From contig NZ_JANADP010000001.1 of the NCBI RefSeq assembly GCF_024199945.1, positions 7,502,001-7,566,000 of the forward strand: DNA of 64,000 nucleotides, in the 5' to 3' direction. The position numbers and the translations under genes were made by a program. Each line of letters begins with the position of its first letter. Position 1 is the first letter of the stretch. This stretch comes from Bradyrhizobium sp. CCGUVB4N. Lineage in GTDB: Bacteria > Pseudomonadota > Alphaproteobacteria > Rhizobiales > Xanthobacteraceae. The notes below the pieces were generated by a model that was given only the letters and a program-made list of their open reading frames with translations, did not search any database and was not told the origin of the DNA. Below, piece after piece: positions 16,606 to 25,668 of the stretch.

Positions 16606-18201
16606 CTAGTCGCCCCACTGCGCGAAGGCGTCGTTGAAGGCGCGCTCGCCGGGGGCGCCCTTCTCGATGGCGATGATGGCGCGGCGCTGGTTGGCATAGA
16701 CCAGCGGCACGTCGAACCACGAGCGCTCCTTCAGGAGCTGGACGTTGCGGGCGCGGTCGGCGTCGACATTGGAGAGGCCGACCAGGAAGAAGCCGTCGGT
16801 GACCTTGACGGCAAGGCCCGCGAGCGGCGTGCCGCGCGCCTGCTCGTTCGACTTCATCAGAATGCCCGGCACGTTGGAAACGCTGCCGCCCGGAAAGTCC
16901 GGCGGCAGGATGAAGGTCAGCTCGGCCGTGTGGCTCGCCGGCAGCGACGAGTCGGTATTGCGGCGGAAGGACATAGTCATCTTGAACTTGCGGTCGGGGA
17001 TCTCGATGTCGGCACGCACGGCGATGTCGGCCTTCTGGTTGCCCGACGCCTTGATCGGCTCGAGCCGCCATACCACCGAACCGACATATTGCTTGCCCTT
17101 CGGGTCGGACGGATCCTCGTCATAGAGCACGACCTTCTGCGCCACCGGCGCGGCCGGCTGGTCGCTGGCCGAGGGCTGGCCGACGCGATCCGGAATCTTC
17201 GGCTTGCTCTGCGGCTGCGAGGCATCCTTCGGCGCTTCCACCACCTGGGTGGGCGAAGGCTTGAACAGATTGGTCGCGGTCTGCACCAGCTGCTTGCCCC
17301 AGAGGATGCCGGCGCCGACCAGGATCAGCACGATGCCGATGGCGATCGCGCTCTTGAACGGGAAGACCGAGCCGCTGCGCTTGGGCTTCTTGGCGCCGCG
17401 GTCGGGCGCAATGCGCGGACGCGGCGACGGCGGCTGCGGCGCGTAGCGCTCGGCCTCCTCGATCGACTCGTCATAGGAATAGGGCGCGTCGGGTTCGGCG
17501 GCGCGGTTTTCCAGGCTCGGTTCGAGCCGGTCGAATTCCGGCGAGGGCGACGGCACGTTGGCGTAGGTGCGGCGCGCGGCGCGATTGGCCTGCGCGGCGG
17601 CACCGCCGAGATCATTGACGTCGGCCGTGATGTCGCGGAAGCCGCGCACGCCCGGTGCCGGCGGCAATGGCGGCGGCGGTCCGCTGTCCTGCGGGCGACG
17701 CGGAGGCGAGCGTCCGGCCGGCGGCTCCGGCGGGCCGGGCTGGCGCGGCGGCGCATCGAAACGCGGGGCACGGGGCGGACGCGGCGCGTCGTTCTGGTCA
17801 TCGCCGCCAAGCGGCGGGCGATCGTTGCGCGGCGGCGGTGCGGCGGGACGGGCCCGTGGCGGTCCGGCCGGCTGAGGAGATGCTGGCGGAGTGTTGTCGG
17901 CCGCACGCGCGCTGGCCCGGCGGAAGGCGTCGCCGCTGCCGCCCCCGCTGCGGGGGCCGCCACCGGGGCGCGAGGCCTCGCGGGCCCGCTGGGCGGCTTC
18001 CGATTCGACCTTGCGGACGGCCTCTTCCAGCGACAGCCGCTCGCGGGTGATCTCGGATTCGGAGAGCGGCGGCTGCACGCTGCGCAGCTGCGCGATCAGG
18101 GCCGTGCGCGCCCGTTCATAGAGCGCGCGCCGGCTTTCGCCGGGAGCGTTGGGGTCCAGGGCGGCAATAGCGCGGGCGATCAGCGGATAGTAATCAGCCA
18201 T
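16606..18201 (-). CDS. Conserved hypothetical membrane protein with Pro/Arg-rich cytoplasmic region
   Basis: The 531-residue product has three parts. The first ~75 residues form a helical domain (starting MADYYPLIARAIAALDPNAP). Residues ~75-280 are low-complexity, rich in Pro, Arg and Gly. A basic stretch and one membrane segment (SAIAIGIVLILVGAGILWG) follow, then a ~200-residue extracytoplasmic domain ending in DAFAQWGD. I recognise no named family; similar proteins occur in Bradyrhizobium and relatives. It sits alone beside purA on the same strand, and the ATG at 18201 is the natural N-terminus. Confidence 0.75.
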   Translation of the reverse strand: MADYYPLIARAIAALDPNAPGESRRALYERARTALIAQLRSVQPPLSESEITRERLSLEEAVRKVESEAAQRAREASRPGGGPRSGGGSGDAFRRASARAADNTPPASPQPAGPPRARPAAPPPRNDRPPLGGDDQNDAPRPPRAPRFDAPPRQPGPPEPPAGRSPPRRPQDSGPPPPLPPAPGVRGFRDITADVNDLGGAAAQANRAARRTYANVPSPSPEFDRLEPSLENRAAEPDAPYSYDESIEEAERYAPQPPSPRPRIAPDRGAKKPKRSGSVFPFKSAIAIGIVLILVGAGILWGKQLVQTATNLFKPSPTQVVEAPKDASQPQSKPKIPDRVGQPSASDQPAAPVAQKVVLYDEDPSDPKGKQYVGSVVWRLEPIKASGNQKADIAVRADIEIPDRKFKMTMSFRRNTDSSLPASHTAELTFILPPDFPGGSVSNVPGILMKSNEQARGTPLAGLAVKVTDGFFLVGLSNVDADRARNVQLLKERSWFDVPLVYANQRRAIIAIEKGAPGERAFNDAFAQWGD

Positions 18202-18238
18202 TTCTACTCAACTATACCCGCGTCCCGGTAAGAGATCG

Positions 18239-19531
18239 TTAAGCCTCAAACGGATTTTGCACCAGGATAGTATCTTCGCGTTCGGGGCTGGTGGAAAGCA
18301 GGGCCACCGGGCACCCGACCAATTCCTCGATCCGGCGGACATATTTGATGGCCTGGGCCGGCAGGTCGGCCCAGGACCGCGCGCCGGCGGTCGGCTCCTT
18401 CCAGCCCTCGATGGTCTCCCAGATCGGCTCGACCCGGGCCTGCGCCCCCTCGCCGGCCGGGAAATAATCGATCTCCTTGCCGTCGAGCTTGTAGCCGACG
18501 CAGACCTCGATCGAATCGAAGCCGTCGAGAATGTCGAGCTTGGTCAGCGCCAGGCCGTTGATGCCACAGGTGCGGACCGTCTGGCGGACCAACACCGCGT
18601 CGAACCAGCCACAGCGGCGCTTGCGCCCGGTATTGACCCCGAACTCGCGGCCGCGACGGCCGATCTCCTCGCCGATCTCGTTCAGCAGCTCGGTCGGGAA
18701 CGGCCCCTGACCGACGCGGGTCGTGTAGGCCTTGCAGATGCCGAGCACGTAGCCGACCCCGCTCGGACCGATGCCCGTTCCGGTCGCGGCCTGCGCCGCC
18801 ACCGTGTTGGACGAGGTGACGTAGGGATAGGTGCCATGGTCGACGTCGAGCAGCGCGCCTTGCGCGCCCTCGAACAGGATGCGCTTGCCGGCACGCCGCT
18901 CGGCATCGAGCAGGCGCCACACGGTCTCCGCATAGGGCAGCAGCTGCGGCGCCAGCGCGCTCAGCTCCTTCAGGATCTCGTTGCCGTCGAACTCCGGCAA
19001 ATTGAGGCCGCGACGCAGCGCGTTGTGGTGCGCCAGCAGCCGGTCGATCTTGTGCGGCAGCGTGTCGAGGTCGGCGAGGTCCATCAGCCGGATCGCGCGG
19101 CGGCCGACCTTGTCTTCGTAGGCCGGACCGATGCCGCGGCGGGTGGTGCCGATCGCGGTCGCGGAATTGGACGATTCGCGCAGCGCATCGAGCTCGCGGT
19201 GCAGCGGCAGGATCAGGGTCACGCTCTCCGCGACGCGCAGATTCTCGGGGCCGACCGCGACGCCCTGGCCGCGCAGCTTGGTCACCTCGTCGAGGAAGGC
19301 CTGCGGATCGAACACGACGCCGTTGCCGATCACCGCCAGTTTCGACGGGCGCAGCACGCCCGAAGGCAACAGCGCGAGCTTGTAGGTCTCGCCGTTGATG
19401 ACCAGCGTATGGCCGGCATTATGCCCGCCCTGGAAGCGCGCGACGATGTCCGCCTGCTCCGACAACCAGTCGACGATCTTGCCCTTTCCTTCGTCGCCCC
19501 ACTGGGCGCCGACGACGACAACATTGGCCAT
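18239..19531 (-). CDS. purA: Adenylosuccinate synthase
   Basis: The 430-residue enzyme condenses IMP with aspartate using GTP, the first committed step of AMP synthesis in the cytoplasm. The N-terminal signature VVGAQWGDEGKGKIVDWLSE, then GGHNAGHTL, FEGAQGALLDVDHGTYPYVT and the C-terminal guanine-binding region are all present. Length equals the family's usual ~430. The ATG at 19531 is preceded by AAGGA; upstream in-frame sequence is not conserved. Downstream on the same strand is the Pro-rich protein gene, 37 bp away. Confidence 0.97.
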   Translation of the reverse strand: MANVVVVGAQWGDEGKGKIVDWLSEQADIVARFQGGHNAGHTLVINGETYKLALLPSGVLRPSKLAVIGNGVVFDPQAFLDEVTKLRGQGVAVGPENLRVAESVTLILPLHRELDALRESSNSATAIGTTRRGIGPAYEDKVGRRAIRLMDLADLDTLPHKIDRLLAHHNALRRGLNLPEFDGNEILKELSALAPQLLPYAETVWRLLDAERRAGKRILFEGAQGALLDVDHGTYPYVTSSNTVAAQAATGTGIGPSGVGYVLGICKAYTTRVGQGPFPTELLNEIGEEIGRRGREFGVNTGRKRRCGWFDAVLVRQTVRTCGINGLALTKLDILDGFDSIEVCVGYKLDGKEIDYFPAGEGAQARVEPIWETIEGWKEPTAGARSWADLPAQAIKYVRRIEELVGCPVALLSTSPEREDTILVQNPFEA

Positions 19532-19903
19532 TCGCGGGTAATCCTTCGAAGAATTTAGATGCGCCCAGCCCAATTCCCGGCCTGGAGCCGTTCGTATGCG
19601 GGGCAGCCAACCGGATAAAGGAAGCAGCCTCTCTAAGCAAGCAAGAACGGGGCTTTTTGAGGACCCAACGCCCGATCCAAGCCTTTGATATCCCCGGAAA
19701 ATCCGGACATGTTCCCAGACCATGGGCCGACCTCGACCAAAGCGCTAGGCACAGCGTCGGCCGCTGCATGGTCGCGATGCGCCCGCCCCCGTTGATGCAG
19801 CCGCGATTTCCGTGTCTTTGAACGAGGCCGGGCTACGAGCCGGCCCGGACAGAGCCGGGCCGGCGGCCTTGGTGCATTCCACCGCGGGGCCATAACAATC
19901 ACA
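19532..19903. other. 372-bp intergenic region with a GC-rich stem-loop
   Basis: This region separates the divergent purA and EamA genes and holds no supportable gene. The one structure seen is a perfect 10-bp hairpin, GCCGGCCCGG (19839-19848) with CCGGGCCGGC (19855-19864) around a 6-base loop, about 40 bp before the EamA start. It has no T-tract, so it is not a standard terminator. Promoters for both genes must lie here but cannot be placed. Confidence 0.7.
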
Positions 19904-20836
19904 ATGACCGCCACCGGCCAGACCACGAGCGCCGACACATCCGGCCACAACTGGATCGCCAACCAGCCTTATCTCCTGCTCAGCATCACCGCGCTGTGCT
20001 GGGCCGGCAATGCGGTCGTGGGGCGGCTCGCCGCCGGCCATATCCCGCCGGTGACGCTGTCCTTCCTGCGCTGGACCTTCGCCTTCCTGCTGGTGCTGCC
20101 GTTCGCCTGGAAGCATCTCGCCCAGGACTGGCCTGCGATCCGCGACAAACTCGGCCTGATGATCGTGCTGTCGATCACCGGCATCGGCGCCTTCAACACC
20201 CTGCAATATTGGGCGCTGGAGCACACCCAGGCGCTCAACACCCTGCTGCTGCAGTCGGCCGCACCGCTGGTCGTGGCGCTGTGGTCGCTGGTCATCCTCG
20301 GCATCCGCCTCACCCTCGCGCAGGCCTTCGGCGTGGCTCTTTCGATGTGCGGCGTGCTGATCATCCTGCTGCATGGCGATATCACCACGCTGTCGAACAT
20401 CGCCTTCAACAAGGGCGACCTGATCTTCATCGTCGCGCTGATCATCTTCGCGCTCTATTCGGTGCTGACGCTGAAGCGGCCTCCGATCCACGGCCTGTCG
20501 TTCCTCGCCTTCACCTTCGGTGCCGGTGCGGCCTGCCTCATCCCGCTGGAGATCTGGGAATTGTCGGCGCGCCCCGTCATGAAGCTCGACGGTCCGAACC
20601 TGCTGACGCTGTTCTACGTCTCGGTGTTTCCCTCGACGCTTGCCTATCTCTGTTTCAATCGCGGCGTCCGCCTGATCGGCGCCAACCGCGCCGCACCGTT
20701 CTTCCACGTCGTGCCGGTGTTCGGCTCGATCATGGCGATGGCCTTCCTGGGCGAGCACCCGCAGGCCTTCCACTTCATCGGTTTTGCCCTGGTGCTGTCG
20801 GGCGTGTTCGTCGCGTCAAGGAAGCAGACGACGTAG
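19904..20836 (+). CDS. EamA-family transporter (DMT superfamily), copy 1
   Basis: The 310-residue protein has about ten membrane segments and two EamA repeats, typical of drug/metabolite transporters (NQPYLLLSITALCWAGNAVV, then a second repeat from ~160). The substrate cannot be inferred. It is an inner-membrane exporter or permease. A clear paralogue starts 1.6 kb downstream and shares the NQPYLLLS, PSTLAYL-FNRGV-LIG-NRAAPFFH and PVFGS blocks. ATG at 19904 is the only good start, though the ribosome binding site is weak. Confidence 0.9.
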   Translation: MTATGQTTSADTSGHNWIANQPYLLLSITALCWAGNAVVGRLAAGHIPPVTLSFLRWTFAFLLVLPFAWKHLAQDWPAIRDKLGLMIVLSITGIGAFNTLQYWALEHTQALNTLLLQSAAPLVVALWSLVILGIRLTLAQAFGVALSMCGVLIILLHGDITTLSNIAFNKGDLIFIVALIIFALYSVLTLKRPPIHGLSFLAFTFGAGAACLIPLEIWELSARPVMKLDGPNLLTLFYVSVFPSTLAYLCFNRGVRLIGANRAAPFFHVVPVFGSIMAMAFLGEHPQAFHFIGFALVLSGVFVASRKQTT

Positions 20837-20872
20837 TTGCGTGCACCATCTCAGCGCACCGCTGCCGCTTCA

Positions 20873-21038
20873 CCCTCCCCTGGAGGGGTCCGAGACGAGC
20901 GTAGCTCGCTCGTGGGTCGGGTCACATTGAGCGCAGCGCAATGTGACCCGGGGTGGGGTGACGGTCTCTCCACGTCGAACAGTGCCCGAGTGGAGAGATC
21001 ACCCCACCCCGCTCGCGCCTCCCCCTCCAGGGGAGGGT
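20873..21038. repeat. Intergenic palindromic repeat (family 2)
   Basis: Outer arms CCCTCCCCTGGAGGGG and CCCCTCCAGGGGAGGG flank GGGTCACATTG/CAATGTGACCC and GGGGTGGGGTGA/TCACCCCACCCC palindromes. Arms differ from family 1 but the nested layout is the same. It lies between the EamA gene and the convergent DUF1330 gene. Confidence 0.85.
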
Positions 21039-21052
21039 AAGCAAGTCGGCGC

Positions 21053-21481
21053 CTACTTCATCTTGAACTTGCTGTACGCCTCGCTCGTCGCAATGATGAC
21101 GTGCTCGGCGCAGCCGTTGACGCGATGTGGATCGGCATCGCGCTCGTAGGCTTCCGAGGTCATCATGTCGAGGAACGCGGTGACCGACGGATAGAACACC
21201 AGCGCGACGAAATCCCAGTTGTTGCCGGCGTGCGGACCGAGCGCGATCGTCCTGGCCTCGCCGGTCCACAGCAGCGTGCCGCCGCGCGCCCTGATCATGG
21301 GCACGGTGATCGCGCTGTAGCGCAGATACGCATCCCAGCCGGAGCCGTCACCATCGCGCGAGCGCGCGTGGAAACGCATCAGGTTCAGCATCACCACCGG
21401 CGCATGCCGGTCGAGCTGCTCCAGGCCCACAATGTTCAACATATTGACCGCCAATGGCACCTCCTCAGGGCTCGCCTGCAT
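21053..21481 (-). CDS. DUF1330 domain-containing protein
   Basis: The 142-residue product has DUF1330 (dimeric alpha-beta barrel) features: VVMLNLMRFHARSRDGDG, a YSAITVPMIRARGGTLLWTG segment, and FVALVFYPSVTAFLDMMTSE. The family is small, cytoplasmic and of unknown function, related in fold to antibiotic-biosynthesis-type monooxygenases. The start at 21481 gives the family length. It is inserted in reverse orientation between two EamA paralogues, so it is probably transcribed alone. Confidence 0.85.
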   Translation of the reverse strand: MQASPEEVPLAVNMLNIVGLEQLDRHAPVVMLNLMRFHARSRDGDGSGWDAYLRYSAITVPMIRARGGTLLWTGEARTIALGPHAGNNWDFVALVFYPSVTAFLDMMTSEAYERDADPHRVNGCAEHVIIATSEAYSKFKMK

Positions 21482-21547
21482 TGTAGCATTGCGGCGGCGT
21501 GACTTGTCTCACGACGGCGATCCGGCGCAAGGTCGTATGTGACGCCA

Positions 21548-22483
21548 ATGACGATCGCATCGCCCGCGCCACCTGCCTCTCACCCGGTCAGCTGGCTCAA
21601 CAACCAGCCTTATCTGCTGCTCAGCCTGAGCTCGCTGTTCTGGGCCGGCAACATCGTGCTCGCGCGTCATGTCGGCGCGCATGTGCCGCCGCTGACGGTG
21701 ACCACGATCCGCTGGTTCGGCGTGTTCCTGATCCTGCTGCCGTTTTCATGGCCGCATCTGAAGCGCGACTGGCCGGCCTTGCGCAAAAGCCTGCCGCTGA
21801 TGCTGTTCCTGTCGCTGGTCGGCTTCGCCTTCAACAACGCGATCTCCTACTGGGCCCTGCAATATACCGAAGCGCTGAACGCGCTGCTGATCCAGTCGGC
21901 AGGTCCCCTGTTCGTGGCGCTGTGGTCGCTGGTGCTGTTCGGCGTGCGGCTGACCGGCGGTCAACTCGCCGGCGTCGCGATCTCGCTGGTCGGCGTGCTG
22001 GTCATCATCCTGCGTGGCGATCTCGCGGCGCTGGCCAGCATCTCGTTCAACAGGGGCGACATCATGTTCGCCTCCTCGCTGGTGGCGTTCGGCATCTACT
22101 CCGCCTTCATCCCGCGCCGGCCGAAAGTTCATCAGCTGTCGTTCCTGTCCTTCACCACCTGCTGTGGCGCCTTCATGCTGCTGCCGACGGCGATCTGGGA
22201 GACGTGGAGCGGCAATGTCATGCAATTCGACACGGTGACGCTGCTAACGCTCGGCTACATCCTGATCTTCCCCTCGACGCTCGCCTATCTGTTCTTCAAC
22301 CGCGGCGTCGCGCTGATCGGGCCGAACCGTGCCGCGCCGTTCTTTCATCTGGTGCCGGTGTTCGGCTCGGCGATGGCGATCCTGCTGCTCGGCGAAAAGC
22401 TCCAGCCGTTCCACCTGATCGGCTACGCGCTGGTGCTCGCCGGCGTCGTGATCGCCTCGCGCCAGGGCTCGGCGGTGAAGTAA
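21548..22483 (+). CDS. EamA-family transporter (DMT superfamily), copy 2
   Basis: The 311-residue protein has about ten membrane segments and two EamA repeats. It is paralogous to the EamA gene at 19904: both share W-x-x-NQPYLLLS near the N-terminus, the QY-EALNALL-QSA/HTQALNTLLLQSA block and the PSTLAYLFFNRGVALIG block. Substrate is unknown. I chose ATG at 21548; a GTG at 21539 is possible. It is divergent from the DUF1330 gene, with 66 bp between starts holding both promoters. Confidence 0.9.
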   Translation: MTIASPAPPASHPVSWLNNQPYLLLSLSSLFWAGNIVLARHVGAHVPPLTVTTIRWFGVFLILLPFSWPHLKRDWPALRKSLPLMLFLSLVGFAFNNAISYWALQYTEALNALLIQSAGPLFVALWSLVLFGVRLTGGQLAGVAISLVGVLVIILRGDLAALASISFNRGDIMFASSLVAFGIYSAFIPRRPKVHQLSFLSFTTCCGAFMLLPTAIWETWSGNVMQFDTVTLLTLGYILIFPSTLAYLFFNRGVALIGPNRAAPFFHLVPVFGSAMAILLLGEKLQPFHLIGYALVLAGVVIASRQGSAVK

Positions 22484-22581
22484 TTCCGCGTTGCGGACGC
22501 GGTGCGCGTCCTTGCCGTCTTCCGGTTTTGATGTGGACCGGCTAGGTTCCCCGCCAACGAAAAAAGAGGGAACGTCCGAAC

Positions 22582-23559
22582 ATGCTGTCATCGCTCATGC
22601 GCGTCTTGCGCACTGTCGGCGCCGCCGTGCTGTGTCTTGCTGCCGCATCCGCCGCGCAGGCCGATAATTGGCCGAGCCGCAACATCACGCTGGTGCTGCC
22701 GTTTGCGGCCGGCAGCGGCACCGACACCACGACGCGGCTGATCTCGCAGCATCTGTCGCAGGCGCTCGGTGTCGGCATCGTGATCGAGAACAAGGCGGGC
22801 GCCAACGGCATGATCGCGGCGACCTATGTCGCGCGCGCGGCGCCCGACGGCTACACGCTGCTGGTGACCACCAACACGACCCATTCGGCCAATCCCTATC
22901 TGCTCAAGAGCCTGACCTACGATCCGGTGAAGGATTTCACCCCGATCGCGCGCACCGGCGATCTGCCCTTCATGCTGGTGATCCACCCCGACGTGCCGGC
23001 CAAGACCGTCGCCGAGCTCGTCGCCTACGGCAAGGCCAATCCGGGCAAGCTGAGCTACGCCTCGGGCTCCTCCTCGGCGATCGTGTCGGGCGCGACCTTC
23101 GCGCACAATGCGGGGCTCGACCTCTTGCACGTGCCCTACAAGAGCTCGCCGCCTGCGCTCAACGACGTCATGGGCGGCCGCGTCTCGATGATGTTCGTCG
23201 ACATCCTGACCGGCCTGCCGCATGTCCAGGGCAACGCGCTGCGCGCGCTCGCCGTCACCACCAAGGACCGCACGCCGCTGATCCCCAGTCTTCCCTCGAT
23301 GCAGGAGGCCGGCGTGCCTGATTTCGACATCTCGTCATGGCAGGGTTATTTCGGCCCGGCCGGCATGCCGAAGGAGATCGTGACGCGGCTCAACGCCGAG
23401 ATCCGCAAGATCGTCGAGAAGCCGGAGATCAAGGCCCAGCTCGCCACGCTCGGCATGGACGCGTTCTCCGGCACGCCGGAACAGCTCGGCACGTTCGTGA
23501 ACGAGCAGCTAGTGCTGTGGGAGCGGCTGATCCGGGACGCCGGGATCGAGAAGCAGTAG
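22582..23559 (+). CDS. Tripartite tricarboxylate transporter (TctC/Bug) substrate-binding protein, orphan
   Basis: The 325-residue periplasmic binding protein has a signal peptide (1-27, ending AAQA) and the Bug-family pattern: WPSRNITLVLPFAAGSGTDT, ENKAGANGMIAA, DGYTLLV, VPYKSSPPALNDVMGG and a C-terminal domain. The family binds carboxylates or similar small molecules. No TctA or TctB membrane gene is nearby, so it is an orphan; such proteins sometimes serve sensing. It is convergent with a chemoreceptor gene. Ligand is unknown. Confidence 0.9.
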   Translation: MLSSLMRVLRTVGAAVLCLAAASAAQADNWPSRNITLVLPFAAGSGTDTTTRLISQHLSQALGVGIVIENKAGANGMIAATYVARAAPDGYTLLVTTNTTHSANPYLLKSLTYDPVKDFTPIARTGDLPFMLVIHPDVPAKTVAELVAYGKANPGKLSYASGSSSAIVSGATFAHNAGLDLLHVPYKSSPPALNDVMGGRVSMMFVDILTGLPHVQGNALRALAVTTKDRTPLIPSLPSMQEAGVPDFDISSWQGYFGPAGMPKEIVTRLNAEIRKIVEKPEIKAQLATLGMDAFSGTPEQLGTFVNEQLVLWERLIRDAGIEKQ

Positions 23560-23579
23560 GGCTCTCGTACGACGATCAC

Positions 23580-23675
23580 GTAGGGTGGGCGAAGCGAAGC
23601 GTGCCCGCGGAAACTTCATCACGCACTCAAAACGAAAAGGTGGGCACGACGCTTTCGCGTCTTTGCCCACCCTAC
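23580..23675. repeat. Intergenic palindromic repeat (family 3, GTAGGGTGGGC arms)
   Basis: The perfect inverted arms GTAGGGTGGGC (23580-23590) and GCCCACCCTAC (23665-23675) flank ~74 bp with smaller internal repeats (GCGAAGCG, GACGCTTTCGCGTC). It sits between convergent genes. This sequence type recurs in Bradyrhizobium genomes from general knowledge; only one copy is in this window. Confidence 0.8.
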
Positions 23676-23721
23676 GAATTCAGCGCCAAGAACTTCGGCG
23701 CCAAGAACTCAGCGCAAGAAT

Positions 23722-25407
23722 TTACGCCGCCCGCACCTTCGCGAGGAAACCGTCCACCGCGCTGCGCAGCGCGCCGGACTGACTGTCGAGCTCGCGGGCG
23801 TTGGTCAGCACGTCGCTGGCCGCGCTGCCGGTCGCTTCCGCGGCCGAAGTGACGCTGCCGATATTGGCGTTGATCTCGTTCGAGCCGGCCGCGACCGACT
23901 GGATGTTGCGGGCGATCTCGCGGGTGGCCTCGCCCTGCTGCTCGATCGAGGCCGAAATGCCGGCGGTGATCTCGCTCATCTCGGCGATGGTCTGGGTGAT
24001 GCCGCCGATCGCCGCGACCGCATCGCTGGTCGAGGTCTGCATCGCCGCCACTTGCGCGGAGATTTCCTCGGTGGCCTTGGCGGTCTGGTTGGCCAGCGCC
24101 TTGACCTCGGAGGCGACGACGGCGAAGCCGCGGCCGGATTCACCGGCACGTGCCGCCTCGATGGTGGCGTTGAGCGCGAGCAGATTGGTCTGCGCTGCGA
24201 TCGAATGAATGAGCTTGACCACCTCGCCGATCTTCTCGGCGCCGGTCGAGAGCTCCTGCACCGTGGCGTTGGTACGCTCGGCGTCGCTGACGGCGCGGCT
24301 CGCCACTTCGGTCGAGCGCGTCACCTGGCGCGAGATTTCCGCAACCGAGCTCGACAGCTCTTCGGCGGCCGCCGCAACCGTGCCGACATTGCCGGACGCC
24401 TTCGACGAGGCCGCACCGACCGTCGCCGCGCGCGACGAGGCGTCGCTGGCGGTTGCGGTCATCGACTGCGCCGTCGACTGCATGCCGGCTGCGGCCGAGG
24501 AGACCGAACGGACGATGCCGTTGACGCTGCGTTCGAAGTCGTTGGCGATATTCTCCATCGCGCTGCGACGCTCCGCCGCGGCACGGTCCTTGGCCGCCGC
24601 ATCGGTCTGCTCGAGGTCGCGGATGCGAACGGCGTTGTCCTTGAAGATCTGGACGGTCGCAGCCATCGCGCCGACCTCGTCGCCACGACCGACGCCGGGG
24701 ATGTCGCCCTCGAGCTTGCCGTCGGCAAGATCCTTCATGCGCGTGCCGAGCAGCGCCAGCGGACGGCTGATGCTGCGGCCGAGCAGCCAGGCAACGCTGC
24801 CGGCGACGATGACGATGCCGAGCATGGCAAGGCCGAGCAGCCAGTAGACCGGGCCCATCTTCTGGTCGATGTCCTCGAGATAGGCGCCGGTGCCGAGATA
24901 CATGTCGAAGCCGGGAACGGCGACGGCGTAACCGATCTTGCGGATCGGCGTTTCCTGACCGGGCTTCACATATTCATAGTACAGCAGGATCGAGCCGTTG
25001 GCCTTGACGCCGTCCATCAATTCGACCGACAGCTTGCGGCCGTTGGTCACGACGTCCATGCGGTTGGTGCCGATCTGCTTCGGATCGGGTGCGAGCTGGG
25101 TGATGCCGTCATAGGACGTGCCGAACAGATAGCCCGAGCCGTTGTCATAGGTCATCGAATTGCCGTAGCGGCGAAGCTCGGCCATGGCCGCATCCTTCGT
25201 CAGCTCGCCGGCATCGACGCGCTTCTTCAGCGCGGCCGCATAGTTGCGACCGAGATCGACGATCGCCTTGGTCTGGTCGATACGCGCGTCGACCATGGCG
25301 CGCTTCATCAGGTAACCGGCCAGGACTCCGGAGATGCACAGGCCGAACAAGGTGACGCCGACGAGAATGCCAAGCTTGGGCGCGATTTTCAGATTGCTCA
25401 ACTTCAC
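23722..25407 (-). CDS. Methyl-accepting chemotaxis protein with Cache sensor
   Basis: The 561-residue chemoreceptor has a membrane segment at ~10-32, a periplasmic single-Cache domain (~33-188, with YDNGSGYLFGTSYDGITQLA and GYAVAVPGFDMYLGTGAYLE), a second membrane segment (~190-212), a HAMP domain, and a cytoplasmic signalling domain with the conserved tip (EVKALANQTAKATEEISAQV). Single-Cache receptors often bind organic acids. The start is GTG at 25407 with GGAG upstream. It is tail-to-tail with the orphan TctC-type gene. Confidence 0.93.
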   Translation of the reverse strand: MKLSNLKIAPKLGILVGVTLFGLCISGVLAGYLMKRAMVDARIDQTKAIVDLGRNYAAALKKRVDAGELTKDAAMAELRRYGNSMTYDNGSGYLFGTSYDGITQLAPDPKQIGTNRMDVVTNGRKLSVELMDGVKANGSILLYYEYVKPGQETPIRKIGYAVAVPGFDMYLGTGAYLEDIDQKMGPVYWLLGLAMLGIVIVAGSVAWLLGRSISRPLALLGTRMKDLADGKLEGDIPGVGRGDEVGAMAATVQIFKDNAVRIRDLEQTDAAAKDRAAAERRSAMENIANDFERSVNGIVRSVSSAAAGMQSTAQSMTATASDASSRAATVGAASSKASGNVGTVAAAAEELSSSVAEISRQVTRSTEVASRAVSDAERTNATVQELSTGAEKIGEVVKLIHSIAAQTNLLALNATIEAARAGESGRGFAVVASEVKALANQTAKATEEISAQVAAMQTSTSDAVAAIGGITQTIAEMSEITAGISASIEQQGEATREIARNIQSVAAGSNEINANIGSVTSAAEATGSAASDVLTNARELDSQSGALRSAVDGFLAKVRAA

Positions 25408-25668
25408 GGGGTGGGCTCCGGAAAAAAGGGATGCGGGCGCGCGAGTGAATCGATCGAAATTGAATCAACTTTTAGTGTGAGACCCCTTAGCAAGTTACTT
25501 ACGTGCCTCCGTAGAAGCCCGTACGATGCCGGGGATTTCGGCAAATATTCGCCGGATCAACAACCGGGAATTGTACGCGACCGGATCGATTTCGCGTAAA
25601 AGACGCAAAGGCCCGATCGAGAAGGCCGGGTCGCAACAAGAACCGACAAACCAAATCGGGAGCAGGAA

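Noticed and set aside
16555..18231. A 558-codon plus-strand frame opposite the Pro-rich protein
   Set aside because: Composition is Arg/Gly/Ala-rich throughout with no domain, and the minus strand has a coherent layout with a membrane span.
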